This document shows, piece by piece, positions 15,593 to 23,458 of a stretch of 52,559 bases of DNA (positions within the stretch are counted from its first letter, which is position 1; the number at the start of each line of letters is the position of its first letter). Source of the stretch: Actinomycetota bacterium (GTDB lineage Bacteria > Actinomycetota > Actinomycetes > Mycobacteriales > Micromonosporaceae). The notes under the pieces are model-generated. The model was not told where the DNA came from. It ran no database searches and saw only the letters and a program-made list of their open reading frames with translations. The translations under genes were made by a program, and so were the position numbers. The stretch lies in the NCBI GenBank assembly GCA_005885555.1, contig VAWN01000034.1:52197-104755 (forward strand), read 5' to 3'.

Positions 15593-16996
15593 TCAGCTCC
15601 CGGTGTGGTTGATGAGGGTGTCGAGGGCGTTGTCGATGGTGGTCATGACGCGTGCCGCGGCCTGGTAGGCCCGCTGGTAGGTGATGAGGTTGGTCATCTC
15701 CTCGTCCAGGTTCACGCCGGACTGCGCCTCGCGCGCCGAGTCGACCGAGTTGGTCAGCGCGCTCTGGATGCCGGCCTGCCGGTCGGCGGTCTGGCCGGCG
15801 ACGCCGAGGTCGGCGATGAGCTGCCGGTACGACTGGTCCGGGCCGGTCGCCGACGTCGCGATGCCGCTGATCAGGTCGGCGTTGCCGCCGTCCAGCGTGC
15901 CGTTGCCCGGCCCGTTGGTGGTCGTCGCCGCGGCGACCAGGTCCGGGTCGGCGATGGCGACGACGATGTTGGAGGCGTTGACCGGGTTGCCGTCGGAGCT
16001 GGTGAAGAACGTGCCGCCGGCGTTGCCGAGCTTGTCGTACCCGGCCATGTGCTGCGCGTTCACCGCGTTGGCGAGGTCGGCGGCGACGCCGTCGAGCTGC
16101 CCCGCGTAGTGCGGCAGCACGGTGTTCATCGTCTGCAGCATCGAGGCCATCTGGCCGGACTGCGGGGTGACCGCGACGCCGTTGTCCGCCCAGGTCAGGG
16201 TCACCGGAGTGACGGGGACGTCGTCCAGCCGGCCCGCTCCGCCGGCCGCGATCGGCCGGGAGCTGGCGCCGTTGACCAGGCTGGAACCGCCCAGGTACAC
16301 GCTGACCGAGCCGTCGGTCTGCGTCGCGGCGGTGGCGCCGGCGACCTCGCTGAGGTGCATGACCAGCTTGTCCCGCTGGTCGGCGAGGTCGTTGAACGGC
16401 AGCTCCGCGTTGTTCGCCTGCACGATCGACTGGTTCAGCTTGGCGATCTGGCCGGCGGTCGTGTTGACGTCCGTGGCGTATGCGCTGAACTGCTCGCGGG
16501 TGGTGGAGAAGAGCGAGGCGAGCGACGCGTGGGTGTTGTGCAGCGTGTCGGTCAAAGTGGTGGCGCGGGCCAGCACCTGGGTACGCACGGAGGCGTCGCC
16601 CGGGTTGTTGGTCAGGTCGTGCCAGGCCGACCACAGGTCGGACAGCTGGGACTGGACGCCGGTGTCGCTGGGCTCGTTGAACGCCTGCTGCACCTCGGTG
16701 TAGACCTGGTTCTGGTCGGTGAGGTAACTGTTCTGCGCGTGCTCGATCCGGCCGCGGGCCTCCAGGAACGCATCCTGTACCCGGGCCACGCCGGTCACCG
16801 TCACGCCGCCGACCGAGCCGTCCGGCAGCGAGTTCATCGCCGGTACCGGTGAGCCGCCGACCGACTTGAGGTCCACCCGCTGGCGGGAGTACCCGTCGGT
16901 GTTCGCGTTCGCGATGTTCTGGCCGGTGACGTCCATGCCGCGCTGCTGCGCGTACAGCGCGCTGAGCGCGCCGGAGAGGCCGGAGAAGGTGCTCAT
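15593..16996 (-). CDS. flgK: Flagellar hook-associated protein 1, FlgK
   Basis: This 467-residue protein has the N-terminal rod/hook helix (FSGLSGALSALYAQQRGMD then VTGQNIANANTDGYSRQRV) and the C-terminal partner (VNLDEEMTNLITYQRAYQA). It lies between FlgN and FlgL genes as usual. Its ATG overlaps the flgN stop (TAATG arrangement), so translation is coupled. Confidence 0.94.
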   Translation of the reverse strand: MSTFSGLSGALSALYAQQRGMDVTGQNIANANTDGYSRQRVDLKSVGGSPVPAMNSLPDGSVGGVTVTGVARVQDAFLEARGRIEHAQNSYLTDQNQVYTEVQQAFNEPSDTGVQSQLSDLWSAWHDLTNNPGDASVRTQVLARATTLTDTLHNTHASLASLFSTTREQFSAYATDVNTTAGQIAKLNQSIVQANNAELPFNDLADQRDKLVMHLSEVAGATAATQTDGSVSVYLGGSSLVNGASSRPIAAGGAGRLDDVPVTPVTLTWADNGVAVTPQSGQMASMLQTMNTVLPHYAGQLDGVAADLANAVNAQHMAGYDKLGNAGGTFFTSSDGNPVNASNIVVAIADPDLVAAATTTNGPGNGTLDGGNADLISGIATSATGPDQSYRQLIADLGVAGQTADRQAGIQSALTNSVDSAREAQSGVNLDEEMTNLITYQRAYQAAARVMTTIDNALDTLINHTGS

Positions 16997-17478
16997 TACA
17001 TCGCCTCGTCGATGAGTCGGGTCCGCGGGGTGGCCGCCACGGTCTCGCCGCGCCGGCCGTAGGTCTGTGCCGAGCCGGAGACGACGAGCATCGTCTCCTG
17101 GACCGCCCGCTGGCCGGCGGTGAGCAGCTCGCGGTTCGCGTCGGCCAGGGCGGTGATCTCCGCGGTCAGCGCGCGGAACGTCTTGCGGTGCTGGTGGAAC
17201 AGGTCCGACCAGGGTTCGTCGGCCGCGTCGGCGATCTGGCCCAGGCTCGGATCGGTACCCAGGCCCAGCGCGGGGCCTACGGCGGCCACCTCGACGGCGC
17301 GGAGCACCTCGGTCAACCGGATCTGCTCCAGGACCACCTCCACCTCCCGGGTGGCGTGCGCCAGCCAGCGCGTCCGCCCGGCGGCGAGCACCAGCTGCTC
17401 CTCCTCAAGCTTGAAGAGCAGGAGTTCGAGCATGTCGCGTTCCCGCCACAGGATGCTCGACAGCTCCGCCAGGCCCAT
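16996..17478 (-). CDS. flgN: FlgN-like export chaperone (copy 1)
   Basis: This 160-residue all-helical protein (LELLLFKLEEEQLVLAAGR, TREVEVVLEQIR) resembles FlgN, which protects FlgK and FlgL and delivers them to the export gate. The C-terminus YGRRGETVAATPRTRLIDEAM is close to that of the paralogue at 21839-22327. ATG 17478 follows GGAGAGGCGGCGAC. It heads the flgN-flgK-flgL-fliW-csrA-glycosyltransferase unit and has a FliA-type promoter 53 nt upstream. Confidence 0.85.
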   Translation of the reverse strand: MGLAELSSILWRERDMLELLLFKLEEEQLVLAAGRTRWLAHATREVEVVLEQIRLTEVLRAVEVAAVGPALGLGTDPSLGQIADAADEPWSDLFHQHRKTFRALTAEITALADANRELLTAGQRAVQETMLVVSGSAQTYGRRGETVAATPRTRLIDEAM

Positions 17479-17530
17479 GTCGCCGCCTCTCCGGGTCGGC
17501 GCGCTCGGTACTGCGCGCCAGGTACCGGAC

Positions 17531-17557
17531 ATGTCGGCAGGATCGCCGGCCCCCTGA
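17531..17557 (-). promoter_or_regulatory. FliA-type promoter of the flgN1-flgKL-fliW-csrA unit
   Basis: On the minus strand the sequence is TCAG-N15-GCCGACAT. The -10 element ends 53 nt before the flgN ATG. The same layout occurs ahead of six other flagellar or chemotaxis units in this window. The known FliA/WhiG consensus is TAAA-N15-GCCGATAA. Confidence 0.75.
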
Positions 17558-17597
17558 GGACTTCCGCCGCGGGCGGAACCTGAGGACAACAACCTCT

Positions 17598-17627
17598 TTG
17601 CAACTGACAGTGACCAGTCTGTATACC
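17598..17627 (+). promoter_or_regulatory. Possible housekeeping-type promoter of fliA1
   Basis: TTGCAA (17598-17603) and TATACC (17622-17627) are separated by 18 nt in the divergent flgN1/fliA1 gap. No FliA-type sequence precedes fliA1, so the sigma gene may be started by another sigma factor. The match is moderate only. Confidence 0.35.
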
Positions 17628-17702
17628 CAGCGCAGTCGAGGCTTCTCTCCTGCGGGCCGGTGCCCGCCACCCGGAAACCGCCACCGCTGAAGAAGAGGCC
17701 AC

Positions 17703-18563
17703 GTGACTGCTAACGCCACCGCCATCTCCCCCCGCGAGCTCGACGATCTGGTCCGCGCCCACCTGCCGCTCGTCGGACACCTCGTCCGCGAGCTGCTCAC
17801 CCGGCTGCCCTCGCACATCAGCCGGGAAGATCTCGTCTCCGCCGGCATGGCGGCCCTGGCCACCGCCGCCACGGGCTACGACCCGTCCCGCGGGATCCCG
17901 TTCGGCAGCTTCGCCACCGTCCGGATCCGCGGGGCGCTCCTCGACGAGCTGCGCAGCCTGGACTGGGCCAGCCGGTCGGTACGCGCCCGGGCCCGCCGGG
18001 TGGACACCGCCCGGCAGGAGCTGACGGCCGCGCTCGGGCGCACCCCGACCCGGGCGGAGCTGGCCGAGGCGCTCGGCGTCGCGGAGCACGAGGTCAGCGC
18101 GGTCGGCGACGACGTGCAGCGGGCCGTGGTGCTCAGCCTGCAGGGCTTCGCCGCCGGTACCGCCGAAGACCTGGTACCGGAGCGCGCCGCCGGCCCGGAG
18201 GACCTGGTCCTGCACCGCGAGCGCATCGGGTACCTGCACGGCGCGATCGAGGCGCTGCCGGAGCGGCTGCGCCACGTGGTGACCGCCTACTTCTTCGAGG
18301 AGCGCCCGATGGCGGAGATCGCCGCGGAGCTCGGCGTCACCGAGTCGCGCATCTCCCAGCTGCGCGGCGAGGCGCTGACGATGCTGCGTGACGGCATGAA
18401 CGCCGAGCTGGACCCCGAGCTGGTGGCCGCGCCCGACCGGCCGGACGGCTGTGTCGCCCGGCGCCGCAACGCGTACCACCACGCGGTGGCGACCAGCGGC
18501 GACGTGCGTTCCCGGCTGCGGCTGACCGACCACCACGGCCTGCCGCTGGCACACAGCCTCTGA
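17703..18563 (+). CDS. fliA: FliA/WhiG-type flagellar sigma factor (copy 1)
   Basis: This is a 286-residue sigma-28 family protein. Region 2 includes REDLVSAGMAALATAATGYD and RGIPFGSFATVRIRGALLDE (about 41-78), then LRSLDWASRSVR. Region 3 follows, and region 4 has LPERLRHVVTAYFFEERPMA with the helix-turn-helix LGVTESRISQLRGEAL (about 215-230). It directs RNA polymerase to late flagellar promoters. The tail after region 4 (about 240-286) is an extension shared with the paralogue at 22515 and is not part of the usual FliA. It is divergent from flgN1. I found no FlgM anti-sigma gene in the window. Confidence 0.92.
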   Translation: MTANATAISPRELDDLVRAHLPLVGHLVRELLTRLPSHISREDLVSAGMAALATAATGYDPSRGIPFGSFATVRIRGALLDELRSLDWASRSVRARARRVDTARQELTAALGRTPTRAELAEALGVAEHEVSAVGDDVQRAVVLSLQGFAAGTAEDLVPERAAGPEDLVLHRERIGYLHGAIEALPERLRHVVTAYFFEERPMAEIAAELGVTESRISQLRGEALTMLRDGMNAELDPELVAAPDRPDGCVARRRNAYHHAVATSGDVRSRLRLTDHHGLPLAHSL

Positions 18564-18569
18564 AAAAAC

Positions 18570-18596
18570 TCAAGCCCCCGGGCCCACCGCCGATGT
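18570..18596 (+). promoter_or_regulatory. FliA-type promoter of the flagellin gene
   Basis: TCAA (18570-18573) - N15 - GCCGATGT (18589-18596), the closest of the seven sites to the classical sigma-28 consensus. Transcription should start near 18602-18604, giving a leader of about 50 nt before ATG 18655. Confidence 0.8.
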
Positions 18597-18603
18597 GGTG
18601 GTT

Positions 18604-18650
18604 GTCCGGGCCACGGATGGACCGGAAAGAGACTCAAGTCAAGGAGGAAG
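18604..18650 (+). promoter_or_regulatory. Probable CsrA-binding leader of flagellin mRNA
   Basis: TCCGG (18604-18608) can pair with CCGGA (18622-18626), presenting ACGGA and ATGGA (overlapping, 18613-18621) in the loop. A further ANGGA (AAGGA, 18641-18645) is part of the Shine-Dalgarno AAGGAGGAAG. Two GGA sites, one in a hairpin and one at the ribosome-binding site, match the layout of the Bacillus hag leader bound by CsrA. csrA and fliW lie 4 kb away. Confidence 0.6.
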
Positions 18651-18654
18651 AATC

Positions 18655-19548
18655 ATGAGTCTGCGTATCAACTCCAACATCGCGGCAATGAACGCGTACC
18701 GCAACCTGGCCTCGACCGACAAGCAGATGAAGGGCTCGCTGGAGAAGCTGTCCTCGGGTCTTCGCATCAACCGTGCCGCCGACGACGCGGCCGGCCTGTC
18801 GATCAGCCAGGGCCTGCAGTCCCAGATCGGTGGCCTGCAGGTGGCGGCGCGCAACGCTCAGGACGGCATCAACGTCGTGCAGACGGCGGACGGTGCCCTG
18901 AACGAGACCGGCGCGATCCTGCAGCGCATGCGTGACCTCGCGGTGCAGGCCTCCAACACCGGTTCCCAGGACAGCGGCGCCACCTCGGCGGCGCAGACCG
19001 AGTTCAACCAGCTCAACCAGGAACTGGACCGGATCGCCCAGACGACCAAGTTCGGCAGCCAGTCGCTCCTGGACGTCACCTCCGGCGCCTACGTCGGTAC
19101 CTTCCAGGTCGACTCGGGCACCGGCAACGGCTCGACCATCACGGTCGACCTGAGCAGCACCGGCGCGCTGAACGCCGCGTCGCTGACCACGGTCAGCGGT
19201 GGCACCAAGATCACCGGTTTCGACTCGGCCGGTCTGCAGACCGGCGCCCTGGACCTGACGACGAACGCGGGTGCCAAGTCGGCGATCGACCAGCTCGACA
19301 CCTCGATCGCCAACGTGTCGACCGTCCGGGCGAACCTCGGTGCCTACCAGAACCGGTTCGATCACACGATCAACAACCTGAACGTGGCGATCGAGAACCT
19401 GTCCGCGTCGAAGTCGGCGATCACCGACACCGACATGGCGCAGGAGATGACCAACTTCACCAAGGCTCAGATCCTGCAGCAGGCCGGTACCGCGATGCTG
19501 GCTCAGGCCAACCAGGCGCCGCAGGGCGTCCTGAAGCTCCTGGGCTGA
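18655..19548 (+). CDS. fliC: Flagellin, filament subunit
   Basis: This 297-residue flagellin has a conserved N-terminal D0/D1 (LRINSNIAAMNAYRNL, LSSGLRINRAADDAAGLSIS, AARNAQDGINVVQTADGAL) and C-terminal D1/D0 (NFTKAQILQQAGTAMLAQAN, ending PQGVLKLLG). The central domain (about 140-200) is short and Ser/Thr-rich, offering O-glycosylation sites. It has its own promoter, a CsrA-type leader and a terminator, so it can be expressed far above its neighbours. It is the only flagellin gene in the window. Confidence 0.97.
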   Translation: MSLRINSNIAAMNAYRNLASTDKQMKGSLEKLSSGLRINRAADDAAGLSISQGLQSQIGGLQVAARNAQDGINVVQTADGALNETGAILQRMRDLAVQASNTGSQDSGATSAAQTEFNQLNQELDRIAQTTKFGSQSLLDVTSGAYVGTFQVDSGTGNGSTITVDLSSTGALNAASLTTVSGGTKITGFDSAGLQTGALDLTTNAGAKSAIDQLDTSIANVSTVRANLGAYQNRFDHTINNLNVAIENLSASKSAITDTDMAQEMTNFTKAQILQQAGTAMLAQANQAPQGVLKLLG

Positions 19549-19598
19549 TCCAACCAGGTAACTGAATAACAAGAGAACACATAACTGCATAGCCATCC

Positions 19599-19630
19599 GG
19601 CGGGCGGTCGGTATCCACCGGCCGCCCGCC
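19599..19630 (+). terminator. Terminator-like hairpin after flagellin
   Basis: GGCGGGCGGTCGG (19599-19611) pairs with CCGGCCGCCCGCC (19618-19630), with one G-T wobble and a 6-nt loop. It lies about 50 nt after the flagellin stop and 37 nt before fliD. No T-run follows, which is common in high-G+C actinomycetes. It probably lowers read-through into fliD. Confidence 0.65.
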
Positions 19631-19667
19631 CGGTGGCATGTTCACCGGTACCCGGGGGGAGGACGAC

Positions 19668-20993
19668 ATGGGCAGCACGACGACAGTCGACGGCCTCGTC
19701 AGCGGCATGAACACCTCGCAGGTGATCAGCCAGCTGATGCAGCTCGCCGCACAGCCGCAGACCAACCTGAAGAACGCCGTCACCAAGGAGAACGCGGTCA
19801 TCTCCGCGTACCAGTCGGTGAACAGCAGGCTCGCGGCGCTGCAGACGGCGGCCGAGGCGTTCACCCCACCGTCGGCGCTGACCCCGGTCAACCCGACCTG
19901 GCAGTCGGCCAAGGCGACCTCGTCCTCCACCGCCGTGACCGCCACCGCGTCCGTCGGCGCCCCCACGGGTACCTTCACGTTCGACGTCACCGCCCTGGCG
20001 AAGGGGCAGATCACGACCGCCAACGTGGCCGCGGCCGGCCCGGTCACCACCGGCAGCGGGCTCGACGTCACGGTAGGTACCACGACCACCCACGTGAACG
20101 TCACGACCGACACCGCCCAGGGCACCGCGGACGCGATCAACGCGGCCAAGCTCGGCGTGACCGCGTCGGTCCTGACCACCCAGCAGGGCACCATCCTGCA
20201 GCTCACCGGCTCGACCGGTGCTGCCAACAGCTTCTCCGTCAGCGGCCTGGCCGCCGCCACCACGGACATCGCCACCGCCGCCGACGCGCAGATCACCGTC
20301 GGGAACCCGGCCGCGGGCGGATACACCCTGAACAGCGCGACCAACACGTTCGGCAATGCCGTACCCAACGTGACGCTGACCGTGTCGCAGCTCGCGAACG
20401 GGGTCTCGGTGACCACCAGCTCGGACGCCGACGCGATCGCCGACAAGATGAAGTCCATGATCGACGCCGCCAACGGCGCGCTGTCGCAGATCGGTGCGCA
20501 GAGCGCCTACAACGCGACCGCCAAGAGCGGCGGCCCGTTGACCGGCGACTTCGCGGTACGCCAGCTGCAGAGTGACCTGCTGTCGGCGGTCAGCAACGGG
20601 CAGACCGGGTACGGCTCGTTCAAGCAGTTCGGCGTGCAGCTCGACGGCGACGGCAAGCTCACGTTCGACCGCAACGCCTTCATCACCGCCTACAACGCCG
20701 ACCCCGCGGGCGTGCAGAAGGCGGTGGCCACCGGCCTGGCCACGCAGCTGGACACCGTGGCGAAGAGCGCGACCGACCCGATCACCGGCAACCTGACCGC
20801 GGCCATCAACGGCGGCAACAGCCAGATCAGGAGCCTCAACCGGCAGATCGCGGACTGGGACGTCCGGCTCGCAGCGCGCCAGCAGGCACTGCAACGGCAG
20901 TTCACCAACCTCGAGCTGGCGCTCGGCAAGATGAAGGACCAGTCCAACTGGCTGTCCGGCCAGATCGCCGGCCTGCCCAGCGCATCCTCCTAG
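19668..20993 (+). CDS. fliD: Flagellar filament cap protein FliD
   Basis: This 441-residue protein begins MGSTTTVDGLVSGMNTSQVI, the typical FliD N-terminal region, with a coiled C-terminal end (LNRQIADWDVRLAARQQALQ, LELALGKMKDQSNWLSGQI). The middle is Thr/Ala-rich. FliD caps the growing filament and folds incoming flagellin. ATG 19668 follows GGGGGGAGGACGAC; the ATG at 19638 has no such site. It is followed by fliS and a FliT-like gene. Confidence 0.93.
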   Translation: MGSTTTVDGLVSGMNTSQVISQLMQLAAQPQTNLKNAVTKENAVISAYQSVNSRLAALQTAAEAFTPPSALTPVNPTWQSAKATSSSTAVTATASVGAPTGTFTFDVTALAKGQITTANVAAAGPVTTGSGLDVTVGTTTTHVNVTTDTAQGTADAINAAKLGVTASVLTTQQGTILQLTGSTGAANSFSVSGLAAATTDIATAADAQITVGNPAAGGYTLNSATNTFGNAVPNVTLTVSQLANGVSVTTSSDADAIADKMKSMIDAANGALSQIGAQSAYNATAKSGGPLTGDFAVRQLQSDLLSAVSNGQTGYGSFKQFGVQLDGDGKLTFDRNAFITAYNADPAGVQKAVATGLATQLDTVAKSATDPITGNLTAAINGGNSQIRSLNRQIADWDVRLAARQQALQRQFTNLELALGKMKDQSNWLSGQIAGLPSASS

Positions 20994-21006
20994 ACAAGGA
21001 CCAGCG

Positions 21007-21435
21007 ATGACCAACCCGGCACTACGTAGCCGCTACCTGGCCGAAACCGTCGCCACCGCCTCGCCCGGCCAGCTGCTCGTCATGCTGTACGACCGCCTGG
21101 TCATGGACCTGACGCAGGCCGAGGAGACGCTGCGGGCGGGTGACCGCCCGACCGCGTCGGAGCGGCTGATGCACGCCCAGGACATCGTCACGGAGCTGCG
21201 CAGCACCCTGGACGTCACGGCGTGGGACGGCGCCGCCGGCCTGGCCCAGCTCTACGCGTACCTGTTCCGCCAGCTCATCAAGGCCAACATCGGCGCCGAC
21301 GCCGACGTGGTGGCGGAGTGCCGTGGGCTGGTCGAGCCGCTGCGCGACGCCTGGCGGGAGGCGCTGGTCGCCACCCGTACCGCCGCGATGGCCGGGTCGC
21401 CGGCCGGTGACGCCGTATCCGCCCGGATCGGGTGA
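21007..21435 (+). CDS. fliS: Flagellin export chaperone FliS
   Basis: This 142-residue protein carries the FliS signature at the start (RSRYLAETVATASPGQLLVM then LYDRLVMDLTQAEETL) and LFRQLIKANIGADADVV. FliS binds the C-terminus of flagellin and stops it polymerising in the cytoplasm. ATG 21007 follows AAGGA 13 nt after fliD. Confidence 0.93.
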   Translation: MTNPALRSRYLAETVATASPGQLLVMLYDRLVMDLTQAEETLRAGDRPTASERLMHAQDIVTELRSTLDVTAWDGAAGLAQLYAYLFRQLIKANIGADADVVAECRGLVEPLRDAWREALVATRTAAMAGSPAGDAVSARIG

Positions 21436-21441
21436 TTAACC

Positions 21442-21759
21442 ATGACCGACTGGCACCGGGCCTGGACCGCGGCGCTGGACGAACTGGAGGCCGACGTGAC
21501 CCGGGTCGAGGCGCTGCTGGCCGACGACCACCGGGTACGGGACCTGCCCGTCGCCGACCCGTGGACCCCGCCAGCGGGTCTGGGTCCGCTGCCGCTGGAG
21601 CTGCGCCCCCGCGCGGATGCCATCCTCGGCCGGCAGATCGCGGCCACCCAGGCGATCAGCGTGGCGCTGGCGACCAACCGCCGCCAGGCCGAGCTGCTCG
21701 CCCGGGTCGAGTCCGGCGCCGCGCCGCCCCGGCCGGCCTACGTCGACTGCGCCGCCTGA
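21442..21759 (+). CDS. FliT-like small flagellar chaperone candidate
   Basis: This is a 105-residue helical protein (WHRAWTAALDELEADVTRVE, ILGRQIAATQAISVALATN). It lies 6 nt after fliS, where a FliT-type FliD chaperone is often found. Sequence similarity alone is too weak to prove FliT, so the call rests on position, size and helix content. The stop codon lies within a tandem 18-bp repeat. Confidence 0.6.
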   Translation: MTDWHRAWTAALDELEADVTRVEALLADDHRVRDLPVADPWTPPAGLGPLPLELRPRADAILGRQIAATQAISVALATNRRQAELLARVESGAAPPRPAYVDCAA

Positions 21760-21786
21760 ACCGACCAAGCCGCCTGAACCGACCAA
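21751..21786 (+). repeat. Tandem 18-bp repeat across the stop codon
   Basis: GCCGCCTGAACCGACCAA occurs twice head to tail. The first TGA is the stop of the FliT-like gene; the second gives a spare in-frame stop 18 nt on. It looks like a recent slippage duplication. Confidence 0.9.
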
Positions 21787-21790
21787 CCGA

Positions 21791-21823
21791 AAAGGCCTGC
21801 ACCCCGGCGGGGTGCAGGCCTTT
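21791..21823. terminator. Bidirectional terminator between fliS/fliT-like and flgN2
   Basis: AAAGGCCTGCACCCC and GGGGTGCAGGCCTTT form a perfect 15-bp stem around a 3-nt loop (21806-21808). A-rich sequence on one side and T on the other make it usable from both strands. It separates the convergent fliD unit and flgN2. Confidence 0.92.
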
Positions 21824-21838
21824 CGCCGTCGGTAGGGC

Positions 21839-22327
21839 TCAGATGGCCTCGTCGACCAGGCGGGCGCGGCGCTCGCCGGACACCGCCTCGCCACGCGAGC
21901 CGTAGGTCTGGGTGGTGCCGCTGACCATCAGCAGCGCCTCGCGAGCCGCCCGCCCGCCGTTGCTGGCCAGGTCCCGGTTCGCCTTGGCGAGCGCGGTGAT
22001 CTCCGCGGTGAGCGCCAGGAACGCCTGGCGGTGCTGGTGCAGCAGCTCGCCGTACGGCGACGGAGCGCGGTTGGCGAGGTTGACCATGCTGACGTCGAGG
22101 GGCAGCCCGAGCGCGGCGGCGACCTGCCGGGTACGCACGGCGCGGATCTGCTCGGCGTGCCGGATCTGATCGAGGACGAGCTCGACCTCACGGGTCGCGT
22201 GGGGGACCCAGCGGGTGCGGCCGGAAGCCAGCAGGACCTGCTCCTCCTCCAGCTTGAACAGGAGCAGCTCCAGCAACTCCCGTATCCGCCAGAGGTCGCT
22301 CGCCAGGTCGGTCAAGTCCTCTTCCAC
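21839..22327 (-). CDS. flgN: FlgN-like export chaperone (copy 2)
   Basis: This 162-residue protein from GTG 22327 has GAGGAGGCGAC upstream. It is a clear paralogue of the gene at 16996 (shared LLELLLFKLEEEQ, SGRTRW, HATREVELVLDQIR, LTAEITALAKANRDL, and endings RRARLVDEAI versus PRTRLIDEAM). It stands alone on the minus strand, divergent from fliA2, with its own FliA-type promoter. It may serve a different substrate such as FliD or a second hook-associated set. That is inference. Confidence 0.8.
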   Translation of the reverse strand: MEEDLTDLASDLWRIRELLELLLFKLEEEQVLLASGRTRWVPHATREVELVLDQIRHAEQIRAVRTRQVAAALGLPLDVSMVNLANRAPSPYGELLHQHRQAFLALTAEITALAKANRDLASNGGRAAREALLMVSGTTQTYGSRGEAVSGERRARLVDEAI

Positions 22328-22357
22328 GTCGCCTCCTCGCGTACCGGTCGGGATGTT

Positions 22358-22384
22358 CGATCGGCATGATCCGGCCCGAGTTGA
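22358..22384 (-). promoter_or_regulatory. FliA-type promoter of flgN2
   Basis: On the minus strand TCAA-N15-GCCGATCG, with the -10 ending 31 nt before GTG 22327. Same spacing as the other six sites. Confidence 0.75.
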
Positions 22385-22514
22385 GGCCTTCCACGCCGTC
22401 GACCGGCGGCAAAGCAACCGACCGGCAACCGGCTGTGACCTGTCGTGAACCCCTGCTCACCGATCGTTTCTGTGTCGCCCGGTACAGGGCGGTCCGACGT
22501 CCCGAGGGGGTCAC

Positions 22515-23348
22515 ATGACGGAGCTGGAGGAGCTCATCCGCGAGCACATCCCGCTGGTCGGGCACCTCGTCCGGGAGACGCTGAACCGGGTACCGGCGCA
22601 TGTCTGCCGGGACGACCTGACCTCGGCGGGCCTGCTCGCACTGGTCACCGCGGCCAAGGCGTACGACGCGGCGCACGGGGTACCGTTCACCCGTTTCGTC
22701 GCGATCCGTATCAAGGGTGCCCTGGTCGACGCGCTGCGCGGCCTGGACTGGGCGACCCGCTCGGTACGGCAGCGGGCCCGGCAGGTGGAGCGGGCCCGGG
22801 TCGAGCTGACCGGCGCGCTGGGCCGCACCCCGACCGCCGTGGAGCTGGCCGGCGCGCTCGGCGTCGCGGTACACGACGTCGACGCGGTCGAGGAGGACGT
22901 CCGGCGGGCGGTCGTGCTGAGCCTGCAGGGCTTCGCCACCGGTACGGCCGAGGAGATGATCAGCGACGGTACCGCCGGCCCGGAGGACCTGCTGCTGCAC
23001 CGCGAGCGGGTCGGGTACCTGTACGACGCGATCGAGGCCCTGCCGGAGCGGCTGCGCCTCGTGGTCACCCGGTACTTCCTCGAAGAGCGCCCGATGGCCG
23101 AGGTGGCCGCCGAACTCGGGGTGACCGAGTCGCGCGTCTCGCAGCTGCGCTCGGAGGCCCTGGCGCTGCTCAAGGACGGGATGAACGCGCAGCTGAACCC
23201 GGATGCGCTGGCCGCCCCCGACCGGCCGGAGGGCTGCGTGGCGCGCCGCCGCGCCGCGTACTTCGCCGAGGTGGCCGCCCAGGGCGACCTGAAGAGCCGC
23301 CTGGCCATGACCACCACGCTCGGCCTGCCGGTACGGCAAGCCGCGTAA
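22515..23348 (+). CDS. fliA: FliA/WhiG-type sigma factor (copy 2)
   Basis: This 277-residue sigma-28 protein is strongly similar to copy 1 over its whole length, including the C-terminal extension (AAPDRPEGCVARRRAAYFAE against AAPDRPDGCVARRRNAYHHA). Region 4 HTH is LGVTESRVSQLRSEALALL. Start ATG 22515 follows GAGGGGG. The divergent flgN/fliA arrangement repeats that at 17 kb, so one pair arose by duplication. Actinoplanes is known to use several FliA-family factors for spore motility and sporangium functions, so the two may split the regulon. Confidence 0.9.
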   Translation: MTELEELIREHIPLVGHLVRETLNRVPAHVCRDDLTSAGLLALVTAAKAYDAAHGVPFTRFVAIRIKGALVDALRGLDWATRSVRQRARQVERARVELTGALGRTPTAVELAGALGVAVHDVDAVEEDVRRAVVLSLQGFATGTAEEMISDGTAGPEDLLLHRERVGYLYDAIEALPERLRLVVTRYFLEERPMAEVAAELGVTESRVSQLRSEALALLKDGMNAQLNPDALAAPDRPEGCVARRRAAYFAEVAAQGDLKSRLAMTTTLGLPVRQAA

Positions 23349-23359
23349 CCCGCAATACC

Positions 23360-23386
23360 TCAGCACCCCGGTAACGGGGCCGAAGA
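23360..23386 (+). promoter_or_regulatory. FliA-type promoter of the flgB operon
   Basis: TCAG (23360-23363) - N15 - GCCGAAGA (23379-23386), about 73 nt before the flgB start. It would drive the long flgB-to-fliK/flgE unit. The final bases of the -10 are the weakest of the set. Confidence 0.65.
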
Positions 23387-23458
23387 CAGTTTCGGTGAGC
23401 ACGGACAGCTCTTTTCCGCCACGGATCGGCGGCGCCTGAAGATGTGAAGGGATGTGCC

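Noticed and set aside
22440-22514. FliA-type promoter ahead of fliA2 (ACCGATCG at 22459-22466)
   Set aside because: The -10-like sequence is present but no TCAR or TAAA lies 15 nt upstream, so it does not fit the pattern of the other seven sites.
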